Origin: Cephalothrix spiralis
Taxonomy: Eukaryota; Nemertea; Palaeonemertea; Archinemertea; Cephalotrichidae
Length of the DNA: 15,166 nucleotides
Assembly: GCA_032353305.1 (NCBI GenBank)
Contig: JAUCNG010013344.1
Location: 1 to 15,166, forward strand
Direction: 5' to 3'
Positions 1 to 7,951 of the stretch are shown here, in pieces. Position 1 is the stretch's first letter, and every line of letters begins with the position of its first letter. The notes under the pieces are model-generated. The model ran no database searches and was not told the DNA's origin. It was given only the letters and a program-made list of their open reading frames with translations. Both the position numbers and the translations under genes were made by a program.

Positions 1-49
1 ACAACATTTCAAGTTAGACTGGGTACTTGATCCAAGGGTACCAGGATAA
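1..49 (+). repeat. Left arm of a 49-bp inverted repeat pair
   Basis: Bases 1-49 match the reverse complement of 3819-3867 at 46 of 49 positions. The similarity stops at base 49 on this side and base 3819 on the other, and may continue off the left edge. It lies in the intron upstream of the first visible SLC23 exon. Two opposed copies of a dispersed repeat are the simplest reading. Confidence 0.75.
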
Positions 50-95
50 AAATCTTATCTTCTACATACATGTATTTTGATTTTTTTTGTTTTAG

Positions 96-251
96 GGCTC
101 ATTGCGGCAGTTGGATTATCAAACCTCCAGTGCATTGATATGAATTCGACAAGAAATCTTTATATCCTAGGCACCTCCCTTCTAACCGGAATAGCCGTGC
201 CTGAATGGATAAAATATGCATCTGCTAACAAAATAGACACAGTTAATACAG
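96..251 (+). CDS. SLC23 exon a (third from last position visible)
   Basis: A T-rich tract ending in TTTTAG (acceptor AG 94-95) precedes the exon, which starts in phase with the last two bases of a Gly codon. It ends at CAG before GTAAGT (donor 252-253), leaving one base of a Gly codon. It encodes the GLSNLQCIDMNSTRN motif and a following hydrophobic helix (LYILGTSLLTGIAVP). Confidence 0.85.
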
Positions 252-2029
252 GTAAGTTTAAATATGGCAGGCCAAACGGTCGAATAACTCGATTGTGTGC
301 ATGCATCTTTTATTAACTTGCATGTAAGAGAAAAAAAATTGCATGCAAGTTAAAAATCAATCAAAAAATCAGTTTCAAAATACCAGCAAAAGGAAATATA
401 AATATTCAAAGTTGCATTTAGCCAATAATAAAATACAAAAATTAATTAGCCAATAAGTGAAGACGCTCTTCGTTTTGGTGTCATGATCCTAAATAGCGGG
501 CTATTTAGCAAATACCAAGCTTGCTAGTTCAAAACAAGTGCATGTGCACCATCCATAATTTGGTGCCAAAACCAGAATGCATTTGGTAAACTCTCTGATC
601 AAAAAATGTCACTCAAAGTCTGTCGAAGCCAGAAAATTTAATCGCCATGTTTAGTATCGTGGGATTCCCTTTTTACGGAAACTGTCGGAGGCATTCGGAT
701 TTCTGTTGAGCTATAGTCCTTTTATAGCAATTGAAGAATGTCTTAAGAAATCGATTATTTAAGTGCCGGATCGGGATGCATGCAGATTTCTGAAACGATT
801 GAAAAGAAAAGGATTTTCTATTTTTTTTTTGATAAACGCAAAAACGTGCAAACTTCCTAACCCTAACGCTTACACGAGAATCTCAGCTATTCATATGCAT
901 AATCTTTTGTCGTTCTTTCAGGTAGCCAAATGGTAGACCAAGTTTGTGTCATCTTGTTAAGTACGCCTATGTTTGTTGGTGGTGCACTTGGATTTCTTTT
1001 AGATAACACAATTCCAGGTATACAGCATGCATTTATATTTCAATCCCACTGCTGTTATCCAGCGCTCTTTATTTATAAAAATCAAAATCTCCTAAATACG
1101 AAATTTATATGAAGAAGAAGAAGAAGTTTACATTAATTTACTCATTCACATATCAATGTTTAAAAGTAAGGTATTCGCAAAAGTCTATTGGGGTCAATAC
1201 GCTGAGGGCACTTGTCTTATTGTACAATTTCTATCCCTCTCCAAAAAAGAATTTCCGTCTTAAATTGTATATAGACCGCTATTTTCGATTTCTCTTCAGT
1301 TTTTTCAGTCTTTTGTACTAACCGAATTTAGGACATTATAGATTAACGGCCGCGAAATGATCTCCCCAGCATACTACTTCCGTCACAATTTGTGTCGCAC
1401 GCCAATTTATTCGTCCAATTAGGCCATTTTTTAATTGCTTTGTTTACGGACAATTTTTTTCAAGTCACGCCGCCGGCGCGAAAAAAATTTTAAAAACTTT
1501 TCGAAAAATATCTTGTCGGCGGTAAAAAAATGTTATAAGACTTTTCGAAAAAAACTTGTCGGTAAAAAAAAATTACGCCAACTTTTCAAATAATCTCGTC
1601 GTCGGTATAAAAAAAATCAAAAATCAAAAAATTTAATTTTTTACCTCGATGTTTTTTTCATTCGACTTCTGAGAATTCCATCGGCGGTAAAATATAAAAT
1701 ATTTTTTTACCCCGACGTTTAAAAAAATATATATGCTATTTTTTTTTTTTTACATTTTTCGGAAATTCTCACCGGCGGATCCGTAAACCAAGCAATTAAA
1801 AAGAGGCCTTATGGAACTTTGTTTGCTTTGTGCAGGTACATTGAAAGAAAGGGGGATGTTACAATGGCAAAGTTTGGCTGAAGGGGAATACACCGATTCA
1901 TCAACTTATGAATTTCCACTTGGTATGGAATGGATACGAAATAAACGTGTTTTTGAATATTTTCCTCTATCACCAACATTCAAAACATGGCCGTGTTGTC
2001 GTTTTAGAAATAAAAACATTAACTTGTAA
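96..2029 (+). CDS. SLC23-family nucleobase/ascorbate transporter, C-terminal exons (5' partial)
   Basis: Three exons, 96-251, 922-1017 and 1836-2029, join through two phase-1 introns into the last 147 residues of a solute carrier family 23 protein. Family proteins are multi-pass plasma-membrane carriers; animal members include the sodium-dependent vitamin C transporters SVCT1/2 and nucleobase carriers. Visible family landmarks are GLSNLQCIDMNSTRN in the first exon, DQVCVILLSTPMFVGG followed by LDNTIPG in the second, and ERGMLQW, YEFPLGM and YFPLSPTF in the third. These correspond to the last membrane segments and the conserved cytosolic tail start. The tail after SPTF is short, about 15 residues, against roughly 40 in vertebrate SVCTs. 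The NAT signature motif and the N-terminal half lie left of the window. Substrate (ascorbate or nucleobase) cannot be decided from this end. Family assignment is strong. Confidence 0.9.
252..921 (+). other. SLC23 intron, no other feature
   Basis: This 670-base AT-rich intron holds short poly-A and poly-T runs. I see no coding similarity, RNA gene or repeat structure in it. Confidence 0.6.
922..1017 (+). CDS. SLC23 exon b
   Basis: The acceptor is TTCTTTCAG (AG 920-921) and the donor is CCAG before GTATAC (1018-1019). The 96-base exon is symmetrical, phase 1 to phase 1, and encodes SQMVDQVCVILLSTPMFVGG plus the conserved LDNTIPG turn of the SLC23 family. Confidence 0.87.
1422..1808. mobile_element. 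PIF/Harbinger-like MITE in the last SLC23 intron
   Basis: The 28-bp terminal inverted repeats 1422-1449 and 1781-1808 agree at 25 of 28 positions; both begin GGCC and end in TTTACGG. A direct TTA lies immediately outside each end (1419-1421 and 1809-1811), the 3-bp target duplication expected for PIF/Harbinger and Tourist-type elements, whose termini often begin GG. There is no transposase, so the element is non-autonomous. The interior is AT-rich with tandem substructure. Its right end leaves only 27 bases, including the TSD, to the 3' splice site. Confidence 0.8.
1494..1621. repeat. Degenerate ~43-bp tandem repeat inside the MITE
   Basis: Three diverged units each contain an ACTTTTCGAAAAA-like block, then a CTTGTCGGCGGTAAAAAAA-like block. 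They begin near 1494, 1538 and 1580. Fragments with the complementary sense (ACCTCGATG, ACCCCGACG) follow near 1643-1715, so the interior is partly self-complementary. Confidence 0.55.
1836..2029 (+). CDS. SLC23 last coding exon
   Basis: The acceptor is GTTTGCTTTGTGCAG (AG 1834-1835). Joined to exon b it restores the family string DNTIPGTLKERGMLQW across the junction. The reading frame ends with TAA at 2027-2029 after a lysine/asparagine-rich tail. A MITE ends only 27 bases upstream of this exon. Confidence 0.87.
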
Positions 2030-2039
2030 TATTGGCTTG

Positions 2040-2045
2040 AATAAA
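2040..2045 (+). promoter_or_regulatory. Poly(A) signal of the SLC23 gene
   Basis: A canonical AATAAA begins 11 bases after the TAA stop. If used, it gives a 3' UTR of only about 30-40 bases, which is very short. No other AATAAA is obvious in the following 250 bases. Confidence 0.45.
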
Positions 2046-2278
2046 AAGCGTCATACGCTTCTGCTTGAATTGATTGGGACCAGCATATTAGGCCCAATCA
2101 TTGGTGGCGGGGTGGTGGAACGAAAAAAGATGAAGGGGCTTATAGATAATATTAATTTAGTCGGGCAATTTTTAATACAGAAACCACTTTATGTCTTCAA
2201 ACGTGATGGAAGAGTTCAAAGCATCTTAAATATTTGACCCGAGATATCAAAATAAGTTGCTCAGCAATTTAAACAAAA

Positions 2279-2299
2279 AGGCTAGACAGGGTCTAGCCT
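2279..2299. other. Perfect 9-bp stem-loop downstream of SLC23
   Basis: AGGCTAGAC (2279-2287) and GTCTAGCCT (2291-2299) are perfectly complementary around a 3-base AGG loop, with A-rich sequence before and a T-rich stretch after. It is 250 bases past the transporter stop codon. It could be an RNA structure in a longer 3' UTR or a chance palindrome. It is not the histone mRNA stem-loop. Confidence 0.5.
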
Positions 2300-2330
2300 A
2301 TTCTTGTAGATATGGCCCCAACACTGGCAT

Positions 2331-2542
2331 AGGGTCACCACATGTCTGGAAAACCTGGAATACCTGGAAATGTCATGGAATTCCAAAATTGGCCCAAATT
2401 GTCATGGAAATGTCATGGAAAATTTTGTCGTGCCAGGTTATTTGGCAGTTAAAAATGATGATGCGACTGACTGTTTTTCAGACTTTTTCAAGTTGTCGCG
2501 ACTGGAAATGTCAGGGAACATTCAGAAAGTTGTGGCCACCCT
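2331..2542. mobile_element. Short hAT-like non-autonomous DNA element
   Basis: The left end reads AGGGTCACCACA and the right end, complemented, reads AGGGTGGCCACA, giving imperfect terminal inverted repeats of about 12 bp like the CAGGG-type ends of hAT elements. TGGCAT just left and TGGCAAT just right resemble a decayed target duplication. The interior has serial TGGAAATGTCATGGAA-type units. A fragment matching the right end recurs at 11899-11917. No transposase is present. Confidence 0.5.
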
Positions 2543-3818
2543 GTGGCAATATCTACAAGGCTTATAGAATTCTCATGTTTTTTTTTCGGGTAGAAATATA
2601 ATTTTAGTGCTCTAGAAACGAAAATGAATTCTAGTTTAAAAAAAGTGTGCTAAAGTACACCTGGTGCCTTTTGGATTTTGATACCAATTATGCCAAGGTA
2701 TTATGAAATATGATATTATACCATGGGAACGAGGATGGCTTAAGTTTTAACTATCAGTCGGTATAATATTTGAGTACCAAATATCAAATACAACCTCTCG
2801 TTTACCAGACTAATTACCAAACTAATAATTGACTTAATTAGTCTACATATAAATCAGGTTTTATTGTTACTAAACACAAAACATAGATTTACTTAATTAA
2901 AGTAAATAAGCATGGCTCAGAGAACAGTTCAAGGCCACAGGACATAAAATGGCGCGACTCTCCGCAATAATGTATCGGATTGGTATACTTTTCAACCTTT
3001 AGAGAACTCGTAAAAATAATTATAGTGGTGATCGGAGATCGTGAAGTATACTTGTGCTAGGTCCCGTTTACGATCAGCCGTAGAAAGACGCGACAAATTA
3101 TAGGTGTATAAACTTATAAACAGGTTCTTAAAATTGACAGCGATCACATTCTGCACGCTAAAAATGACGTTCACTTAATTAAAAAAGGAGTTACAAAAAT
3201 GACAGATATCACATTAGTTGATGTAAAGTTCAGACAAATATTTGTAAAATTAAAATGATTTTACTTTGACAAATAAGCTTTTTACCCAATGGAGGGCTAT
3301 ACCACAACCCTTTAAATCATTAAATATTTTGTCAATATTAATAATTACTCTTGAGTGATTGCGAAATTTGACAACTGTACGTTAACATCATCAAAGGTTT
3401 ACTTAATTATGACTCTTAACTACACAGATGGCAATGTATCGCCGTTGTTTTGTTTTTAAATCCAGTTCTAACCAGATGTAGGTAAAATCAGAGCTTAACT
3501 TACACAGGTGTTCTATAAACAAGATATACAAGTCGTTAATAGCGCTATGGGGAGTCTCGCTCGCTGCATTCGCTAGATCTGCGAATCTGAAATAATAACA
3601 TCGACGATACCTATCCGTCTGTACATAAAAAATCATCGATTGATAATTTATTTAATACCAAATATTTTTTTTATAAATTTTTTACTTTAGTCCTAACAGT
3701 GGAATTATGTCGATTTCAAATAAAACTTCATTATTTAGTAAATTTATAAATCATAGAGCACACATGTGGAGTTAATTATATAAAGTTTATCTAACATCAT
3801 TTTTTTTAGCTTATTTGG
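2543..3818. other. Gene-free AT-rich stretch
   Basis: No convincing reading frame, RNA gene or transposon ends were found. Short ACTTAATTA blocks recur near 2832, 2890, 3174 and 3400, but without the order or spacing of a defined element. Confidence 0.5.
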
Positions 3819-3867
3819 TTATCCTGGTACCCTTGGATCAAGTTCCCTGTCTAACTTGAAACGTTGT
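3819..3867 (-). repeat. Right arm of the 49-bp inverted repeat pair
   Basis: This is the reverse complement of bases 1-49 with three mismatches. The arm begins TTATCCTGGTACCC, and any extension would run rightwards, mirroring the left copy that runs off the window. Confidence 0.75.
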
Positions 3868-4329
3868 GAACTATGGGCCAGGTATAAAAACCCATCAGTC
3901 TATCGAAATTGTATTGTTCTCCTATGAAAACAAAAGAATTTTATGAAACATCTCGGTCCTAATAAATTTGGTCTCTAGGAATGGATTTTTCTGACAAGTT
4001 CGGGAAAAAATTAGGAACGAGGCTGCATTTTTTTGGATCCGCCATTTTGTTTCCAAATTCAAAAATAAAAACCTCCGATTTTGTATATAAATGGCCGCTT
4101 TCGGAACCGTTCGGGTATGTACGTCATCTGCACGAAGCTATAAGCGAAACGGTTCGGGTACATTTTTTTGAGATATGTCAAAAACCCGTCATACAAATTA
4201 ATTGATAACTAAGCGAATAATTGAAGGAATCTAATTTTGTGTACAGTATAGATGAAAGATAATTTAAATGCTGCTATAGATGTAACTGTTCATTTCATAT
4301 TCCTGATGTTATTATTCTTACATTTTCAG
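3868..4329. other. Gene-free stretch, possible body of a dispersed repeat
   Basis: It follows the 3819-3867 arm without a break. It contains a near-duplicated CGTTCGGGTA / CGGTTCGGGTA block about 50 bases apart (around 4107 and 4150). No gene is recognised. Confidence 0.35.
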
Positions 4330-4442
4330 TTCTGTTCATGATAAAGAAACTATTATCAAATATCTTGGTTCTTCACTTTCTTGGGAAAGACCATTCAGTA
4401 ATTAAAGATATCGGTGATTTGTCCGAAATTAGGATACACACA
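4330..4442 (+). other. Orphan exon-like segment
   Basis: A good acceptor (CATTTTCAG ending at 4329) and a consensus donor (GTAAGT from 4443) bracket 113 bases. One frame is open across it (LFMIKKLLSNILVL at its start), but I recognise no family and no partner exon on this strand. It may be a non-coding exon or a chance pairing of splice-like sites. Confidence 0.2.
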
Positions 4443-4759
4443 GTAAGTACTTTAATAGATTTTCAGTATCAGTCCTGGAGACCAGCAAGCCCGGTCATGG
4501 GGCGCTTTCGCATCTTAATTCAAGTTCCCGTCATCATGTCCTTATTTCTGTAGGCTATATACTGGACCAAGGCGAATTTACCCTGAAGGGTGGGAGCCTC
4601 AGCTGTCCTTTCGAAAACACATCCCATTCCACGTAAGCGATTTGAGCTGAGAAACTTGCCCATTGTTTTTTACGATAGAAAGTGAATGAACCTCGGCATC
4701 TATTGACATGTTGGTGTGAGGGCTAGTAGAAGTAGAATATTGAGTCAGTTCGTTATCCC
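4443..4759. other. Downstream flank of the zinc-finger gene
   Basis: This is the 3' flank for the minus-strand gene that stops at 4760. No AATAAA complement lies in the first 200 bases; TTTAAT at 4452-4457 (ATTAAA on the minus strand) is the only candidate poly(A) signal noted. Nothing else is recognised. Confidence 0.3.
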
Positions 4760-5830
4760 TTATGATACATGTCGCTTAACATGTATTTTAAGGCTTTGAG
4801 CAAGAGAAGTTTTAAATTTACAATGGTCACATTTGAATGCATTTTGCCTTTCATGAACTGATTGTACATGTGTTTTAAGGTTTCCAGCTCGAGAACATTT
4901 AAATTCACAATGTTTACACTGGAACGGGCGTAGGCATTCATGAATTGACTGTATATGATTTTTTAGGTTCCTTTTTGTAGAACATTTATATTCACATTTG
5001 TCGCATTTGAATGAACGTAGTCCTTCATGAACTGTTTGTACATGTGTTTTTAGATTTCCAGCTCCACAACTTTTAAAGTCACAATTGTCGCATTTAAATA
5101 AACGTATCCCTTTGTGAACTGCTTGTACGTGATGTTTTAGGCTTCCAGCTGTGGCAAATTTATTATCACATTCGTTGCATCTAAATGAACGTAGCCCTTC
5201 ATGAACTGTTTGTATGTGGAGTTTAAGGTCGCCAGCTTGAGAAAATTGATATTCACAATGGTCACATTTGAATAAACGTAGCCCTTCGTGGACAAATTGT
5301 ACGTGTTTTTTTAAGTCATAAGTTCGAGAACTTTTAAATTCACAGTGGTCGCATTTAAATAAATGTAGCTTTTCGTGAACCGATCGTACGTGTTTTTTTA
5401 AGTTATAGGTTCGAGCACTTTTATATTCACAATGGTCGCATTTAAATAGTAGCCCTTCATGAATAGCTTGTACATGTATTTTAAGACTTCCTGCATAGGA
5501 ACATTCATATTCACAGTCTTTGCATTTGAATAAACATAGCCTTTCATGTACTGCTTGTACATGTTTTTTAAGACTTCCTGCATAGGAACATTCATATTCA
5601 CAATCTTTGCATTTGAATAAACGTAGCCTTTCATGCACTGCTTTTACATGTTGTTTAAGGTTTCCTGCCTGAGAACTTTTATATGCACAATGTTTGCATT
5701 TTAAACTTACACCTTCATGAACTGCTCGTTTATGAGCATTAAGAGTGCTAACCGATAAACATTTCTTATTACATACATTACATTCAGTTATTTTCTTCTT
5801 CTCTTTGTTCGGCATTGTTGAATTGTTCAT
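4760..5830 (-). CDS. Intronless 12-finger C2H2 zinc-finger protein
   Basis: A 356-residue uninterrupted frame encodes twelve C2H2 fingers, starting at residue 17 and filling the protein to its C-terminus. Fingers 1-11 follow C-x2-C-x12-H-x4-H; the last ends H-x3-H. Units repeat every 29 residues with linkers such as HEGLRLFKC rather than the vertebrate TGEKPY type. Predicted DNA-contact residues (-1,2,3,6) for fingers 2-12 are QGNQ, YGSK, YGSI, RYNK, RYDK, QGDL, TGSH, GGNT, TRNN, RGNT and LQSI. The diversity suggests a nuclear sequence-specific DNA-binding protein, but no target can be named. No BTB, ZAD, KRAB or SCAN domain is present. The ATG at 5830 has a weak context (T at -3). The in-frame Met6 has A at -3 and could be the real start, and an out-of-frame ATG at 5834 overlaps. 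Intronless, stop-free structure suggests a working gene, possibly of retrocopy origin. Confidence 0.88.
   Translation of the reverse strand: MNNSTMPNKEKKKITECNVCNKKCLSVSTLNAHKRAVHEGVSLKCKHCAYKSSQAGNLKQHVKAVHERLRLFKCKDCEYECSYAGSLKKHVQAVHERLCLFKCKDCEYECSYAGSLKIHVQAIHEGLLFKCDHCEYKSARTYNLKKHVRSVHEKLHLFKCDHCEFKSSRTYDLKKHVQFVHEGLRLFKCDHCEYQFSQAGDLKLHIQTVHEGLRSFRCNECDNKFATAGSLKHHVQAVHKGIRLFKCDNCDFKSCGAGNLKTHVQTVHEGLRSFKCDKCEYKCSTKRNLKNHIQSIHECLRPFQCKHCEFKCSRAGNLKTHVQSVHERQNAFKCDHCKFKTSLAQSLKIHVKRHVS
5483..5635 (-). repeat. Recent 87-bp duplication of zinc fingers 3 and 4
   Basis: Bases 5483-5548 and 5570-5635 match at 64 of 66 positions with a period of 87, exactly one finger plus linker. Other finger pairs are clearly more diverged, so this finger was duplicated recently. 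The two resulting fingers differ at contact position 6 (Lys versus Ile). Confidence 0.85.
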
Positions 5831-5976
5831 TCATATAAGATTCTCCAATATTTATCAAAACGAAACTCACGTGTTAAAAGTTGAAAAGGGTCCAAATGAT
5901 ATCCAACACAACAATATAATCCCAATCAAATCCTGTCAAGTGTCCACTAACAATCTTCCATCTTTCCTATGATTCC

Positions 5977-5984
5977 TTTATATA
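5977..5984 (-). promoter_or_regulatory. TATA-like box upstream of the zinc-finger gene
   Basis: On the minus strand this reads TATATAAA within GTATATAAAG, about 147 bases before the ATG at 5830. Transcription starting about 30 bases downstream would give a 5' UTR near 115 bases. The sequence is AT-rich, so a chance match is possible. Confidence 0.35.
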
Positions 5985-6520
5985 CTACCCAAAATCATAC
6001 GAGGTAATCGATTTTTAGCAGTACAATAACCTGAATCTCGGCAAACAGTTTTTGTATTTAACATCTCACACCTGTCCCCTTCTTGTCCCCAATGAAATTG
6101 TAGGTAAACAAAATTCAACAGCGATGCGAGGAGAATGACCTGTCCCACCTAACCAAGCACATGCAAAGTCTAAAAAACGTTTCTTTATTAAGTTCGTATA
6201 TATGTTGGCTAATGCAAGCGACCACGGGTCATTTAGGCCAGGAACACGCCCAAAACTCGTGTGTATATCTTATACAACTAATACCCGGTGTCAAAGGGAC
6301 GTAGCCCCTGATATACCTTATATATCCTTTTAGTTTTCAGTGGCACTCTCAATGGGCATTGTAGAATCATTGAATCATATTTCATTTTAGCAGGGTCAAT
6401 CAATAACATCTTGAATGACCTGGTACGTGTACCCTTTCTATTGCGGTGCTTAGTCCGATGAGATGTTTTGGTTTCCAGTATGCAGAGGGGTAGATTCTGA
6501 GTTTTGCTGCGGAAGGGGTA
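5985..6520. other. Gene-free stretch upstream of the zinc-finger gene
   Basis: No recognised gene, repeat or RNA. A 93-codon minus frame (6278-6559) is basic and low in family features; I treat it as chance. Confidence 0.45.
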
Positions 6521-6662
6521 TACCTTAATAAATGAAGGGGTGTATTTGCCCTCCGACAAGCTATAATGCGCGCTAGCCTGAGGACTAATACTACCTTAAT
6601 AAATGAAGGGGTGTATTTGCCCTCCGACTAGCTATAATGCGCGCTAGCCTGAGGACCAATGA
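6521..6662. repeat. 71-bp tandem duplication
   Basis: Units 6521-6591 and 6592-6662 are almost identical, with three or four substitutions. Each begins TACCTTAATAAATGAAGG and includes GCGCGCTAGCCTGAGGAC. High identity means a recent duplication. Confidence 0.9.
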
Positions 6663-6722
6663 CATACCCGTTATTCATCACGGGTAGGAGGAGAGATCTG
6701 ACATACCCGTTATTCATCACGG
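6661..6722. repeat. 39-bp-period duplication with a 6-bp hairpin
   Basis: GACATACCCGTTATTCATCA starts at 6661 and again at 6700, and each copy runs on to CGG (23 bases identical). The first copy holds ACCCGT...ACGGGT, a perfect 6-bp stem. It directly abuts the 71-bp duplication. Confidence 0.8.
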
Positions 6723-7048
6723 TACGGAAGGGGGTGAGATTTGCAAAAGTCCGACCAAGTTTTAAATATTGGGGCCTACGGGCGTATGATTTTGTTTTAC
6801 ATGTACATGCATTAAGGAGATAATTTAATTTCAAAGTGCAATTAATTTTTTTATCTGGTAATCTAAAATCTATGTTTTAATTTTTTGCCAGGTCGCAGGG
6901 CTACAAGATAGGAAAGATGGTTAGAATGGCGATATTTCATTGATAAGGTCTATCTCTACTGCTTTTAAATATGGCATGGCAAACCTACATGTATTCTTCT
7001 TGGTTTTCAAGTAAGTAAAATAAACAAATGAAAATGTTTGGAAGCGTA
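6723..7048. other. Gene-free stretch
   Basis: AT-rich sequence with no recognised gene, repeat or RNA. Confidence 0.45.
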
Positions 7049-7288
7049 AAGCCTACCGCATACAGGGCGAACAATCACGTGCGTACCTGCGAACGTGCGA
7101 TCATGCGCCTAGTGAGCGGTAGGCTTCGAGTTTTGCGTTTGAATTGATCATGTGATAAATCTGGGCCTCGATTACTTAACTTGCGTACGTGCGATCATGC
7201 GACTAGTGTGCACTGAAAAACATTTTGATGCGTTCGTGCGTATAGCGATCTAACATTTATGCTCCTACCGGTAGTGTGTGGTAAGCTT
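7049..7288. mobile_element. Small inverted-repeat (MITE-like) element
   Basis: AAGCCTACCGCATAC at 7049-7063 faces an inverted partner at 7274-7288 (12 of 15 matching). A third, inverted copy lies inside at 7116-7126, matching the left end over 11 bp. A 22-bp direct repeat beginning ACGTGCGATCATGCG occurs at 7093-7114 and 7187-7208 with one mismatch. No clear target duplication was found, so the ends are tentative. Confidence 0.45.
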
Positions 7289-7643
7289 AAAGGAAATGGC
7301 GGCCATACATCTGGATATGTCAGACTTTTTGGTCGACTGAGGGAAATATAGAAATTGTAAATATGTTCAACCTTGGGGTATAAAGGTTCGAGGCACGTTC
7401 CGATTTGGTCTCCTCTTTATCACGAAATTTTGAGACGCCAAAAGTGACTCGTATTGATATATCTGGTCACAAATATAAAACTTAGTAGAAGCAGGTTCTG
7501 CAAATTTTCTTATTTTTACATAGATTATTTCCAACGAAAATGAACCAAACCTGAAATCCGGTACTGACCCAACTGCATAATCATTTGAATACATAATGAA
7601 CTCCACTCTACTCTAGTAATAAAAGTTATGGAATTTCATGATA
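7289..7643. other. 3' flank of the pseudokinase-caspase gene
   Basis: No recognised gene or repeat. A short ATGGCGGCC start near 7296 closes after 14 codons. Confidence 0.45.
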
Positions 7644-7649
7644 TTTATT
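7644..7649 (-). promoter_or_regulatory. Poly(A) signal of the pseudokinase-caspase gene
   Basis: TTTATT on the plus strand is AATAAA on the minus strand, 73 bases past the TAG stop at 7723-7725. Position and sequence fit a short 3' UTR. Confidence 0.6.
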
Positions 7650-7722
7650 CAAAAAGTTGGCAATGCATGAGATGCTCGTACTGCACTCTTTTACAATTTT
7701 ACAATAATGTGCATTTAAATTA

Positions 7723-7951
7723 CTAGTTTAATTTGGCAGCGTGGAGGAAGACCTGTTTAACAACAGACGTAATTAAACCAGGAGTTTGGTTATAGGTATC
7801 GTCATCCCCATCTTGATTTTCCTGAGGAACATTTAATCTTGAAGATTTTGGTTTCTTTTCGAAGCCTGTTTTACCTTTGGTACGTTTTGCTGTCAGCATA
7901 TTTTTATGGACTGTGTGATTTGTTCGTAAACAAATACTTATGAAATCTTCA
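7723..7951 (-). CDS. Exon 8 visible: caspase p10 end and stop
   Basis: The acceptor GTTTTTTTTACAG completes an Asn codon. It reads EDFISICLRTNHTVHKN, a Lys-rich loop, then TPGLITSVVKQVFL, the usual final p10 helix and strand, and stops at TAG 7725-7723. The loop before the last strand (about 40 residues) is longer than in vertebrate effector caspases. Confidence 0.85.

Noticed and set aside
1908-2237. 109-codon plus-strand frame overlapping the last SLC23 exon
   Set aside because: It is the alternative frame of the conserved exon and continues into non-coding sequence; no family features.
2832-3410. Recurring ACTTAATTA blocks as possible transposon ends
   Set aside because: They are short, AT-rich and irregularly spaced, and the flanking sequences do not match.
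4753-5634. Repetitive open frames offset from the zinc-finger gene
   Set aside because: They are out-of-frame readings of the 87-bp finger repeats.
6278-6559. 93-codon minus-strand open frame
   Set aside because: No recognisable domain and no splice or promoter context. It overlaps the start of the 71-bp tandem duplication, and its length is unremarkable for a chance frame.
7049-7288. Possible CRISPR-like direct repeats
   Set aside because: There are only two copies of the 22-mer, with inverted copies of another motif, in a eukaryotic context; this fits a small transposable element.
7296-7340. ATGGCGGCC start resembling a first coding exon on the plus strand
   Set aside because: The frame closes after 14 codons and no good donor lies inside it.
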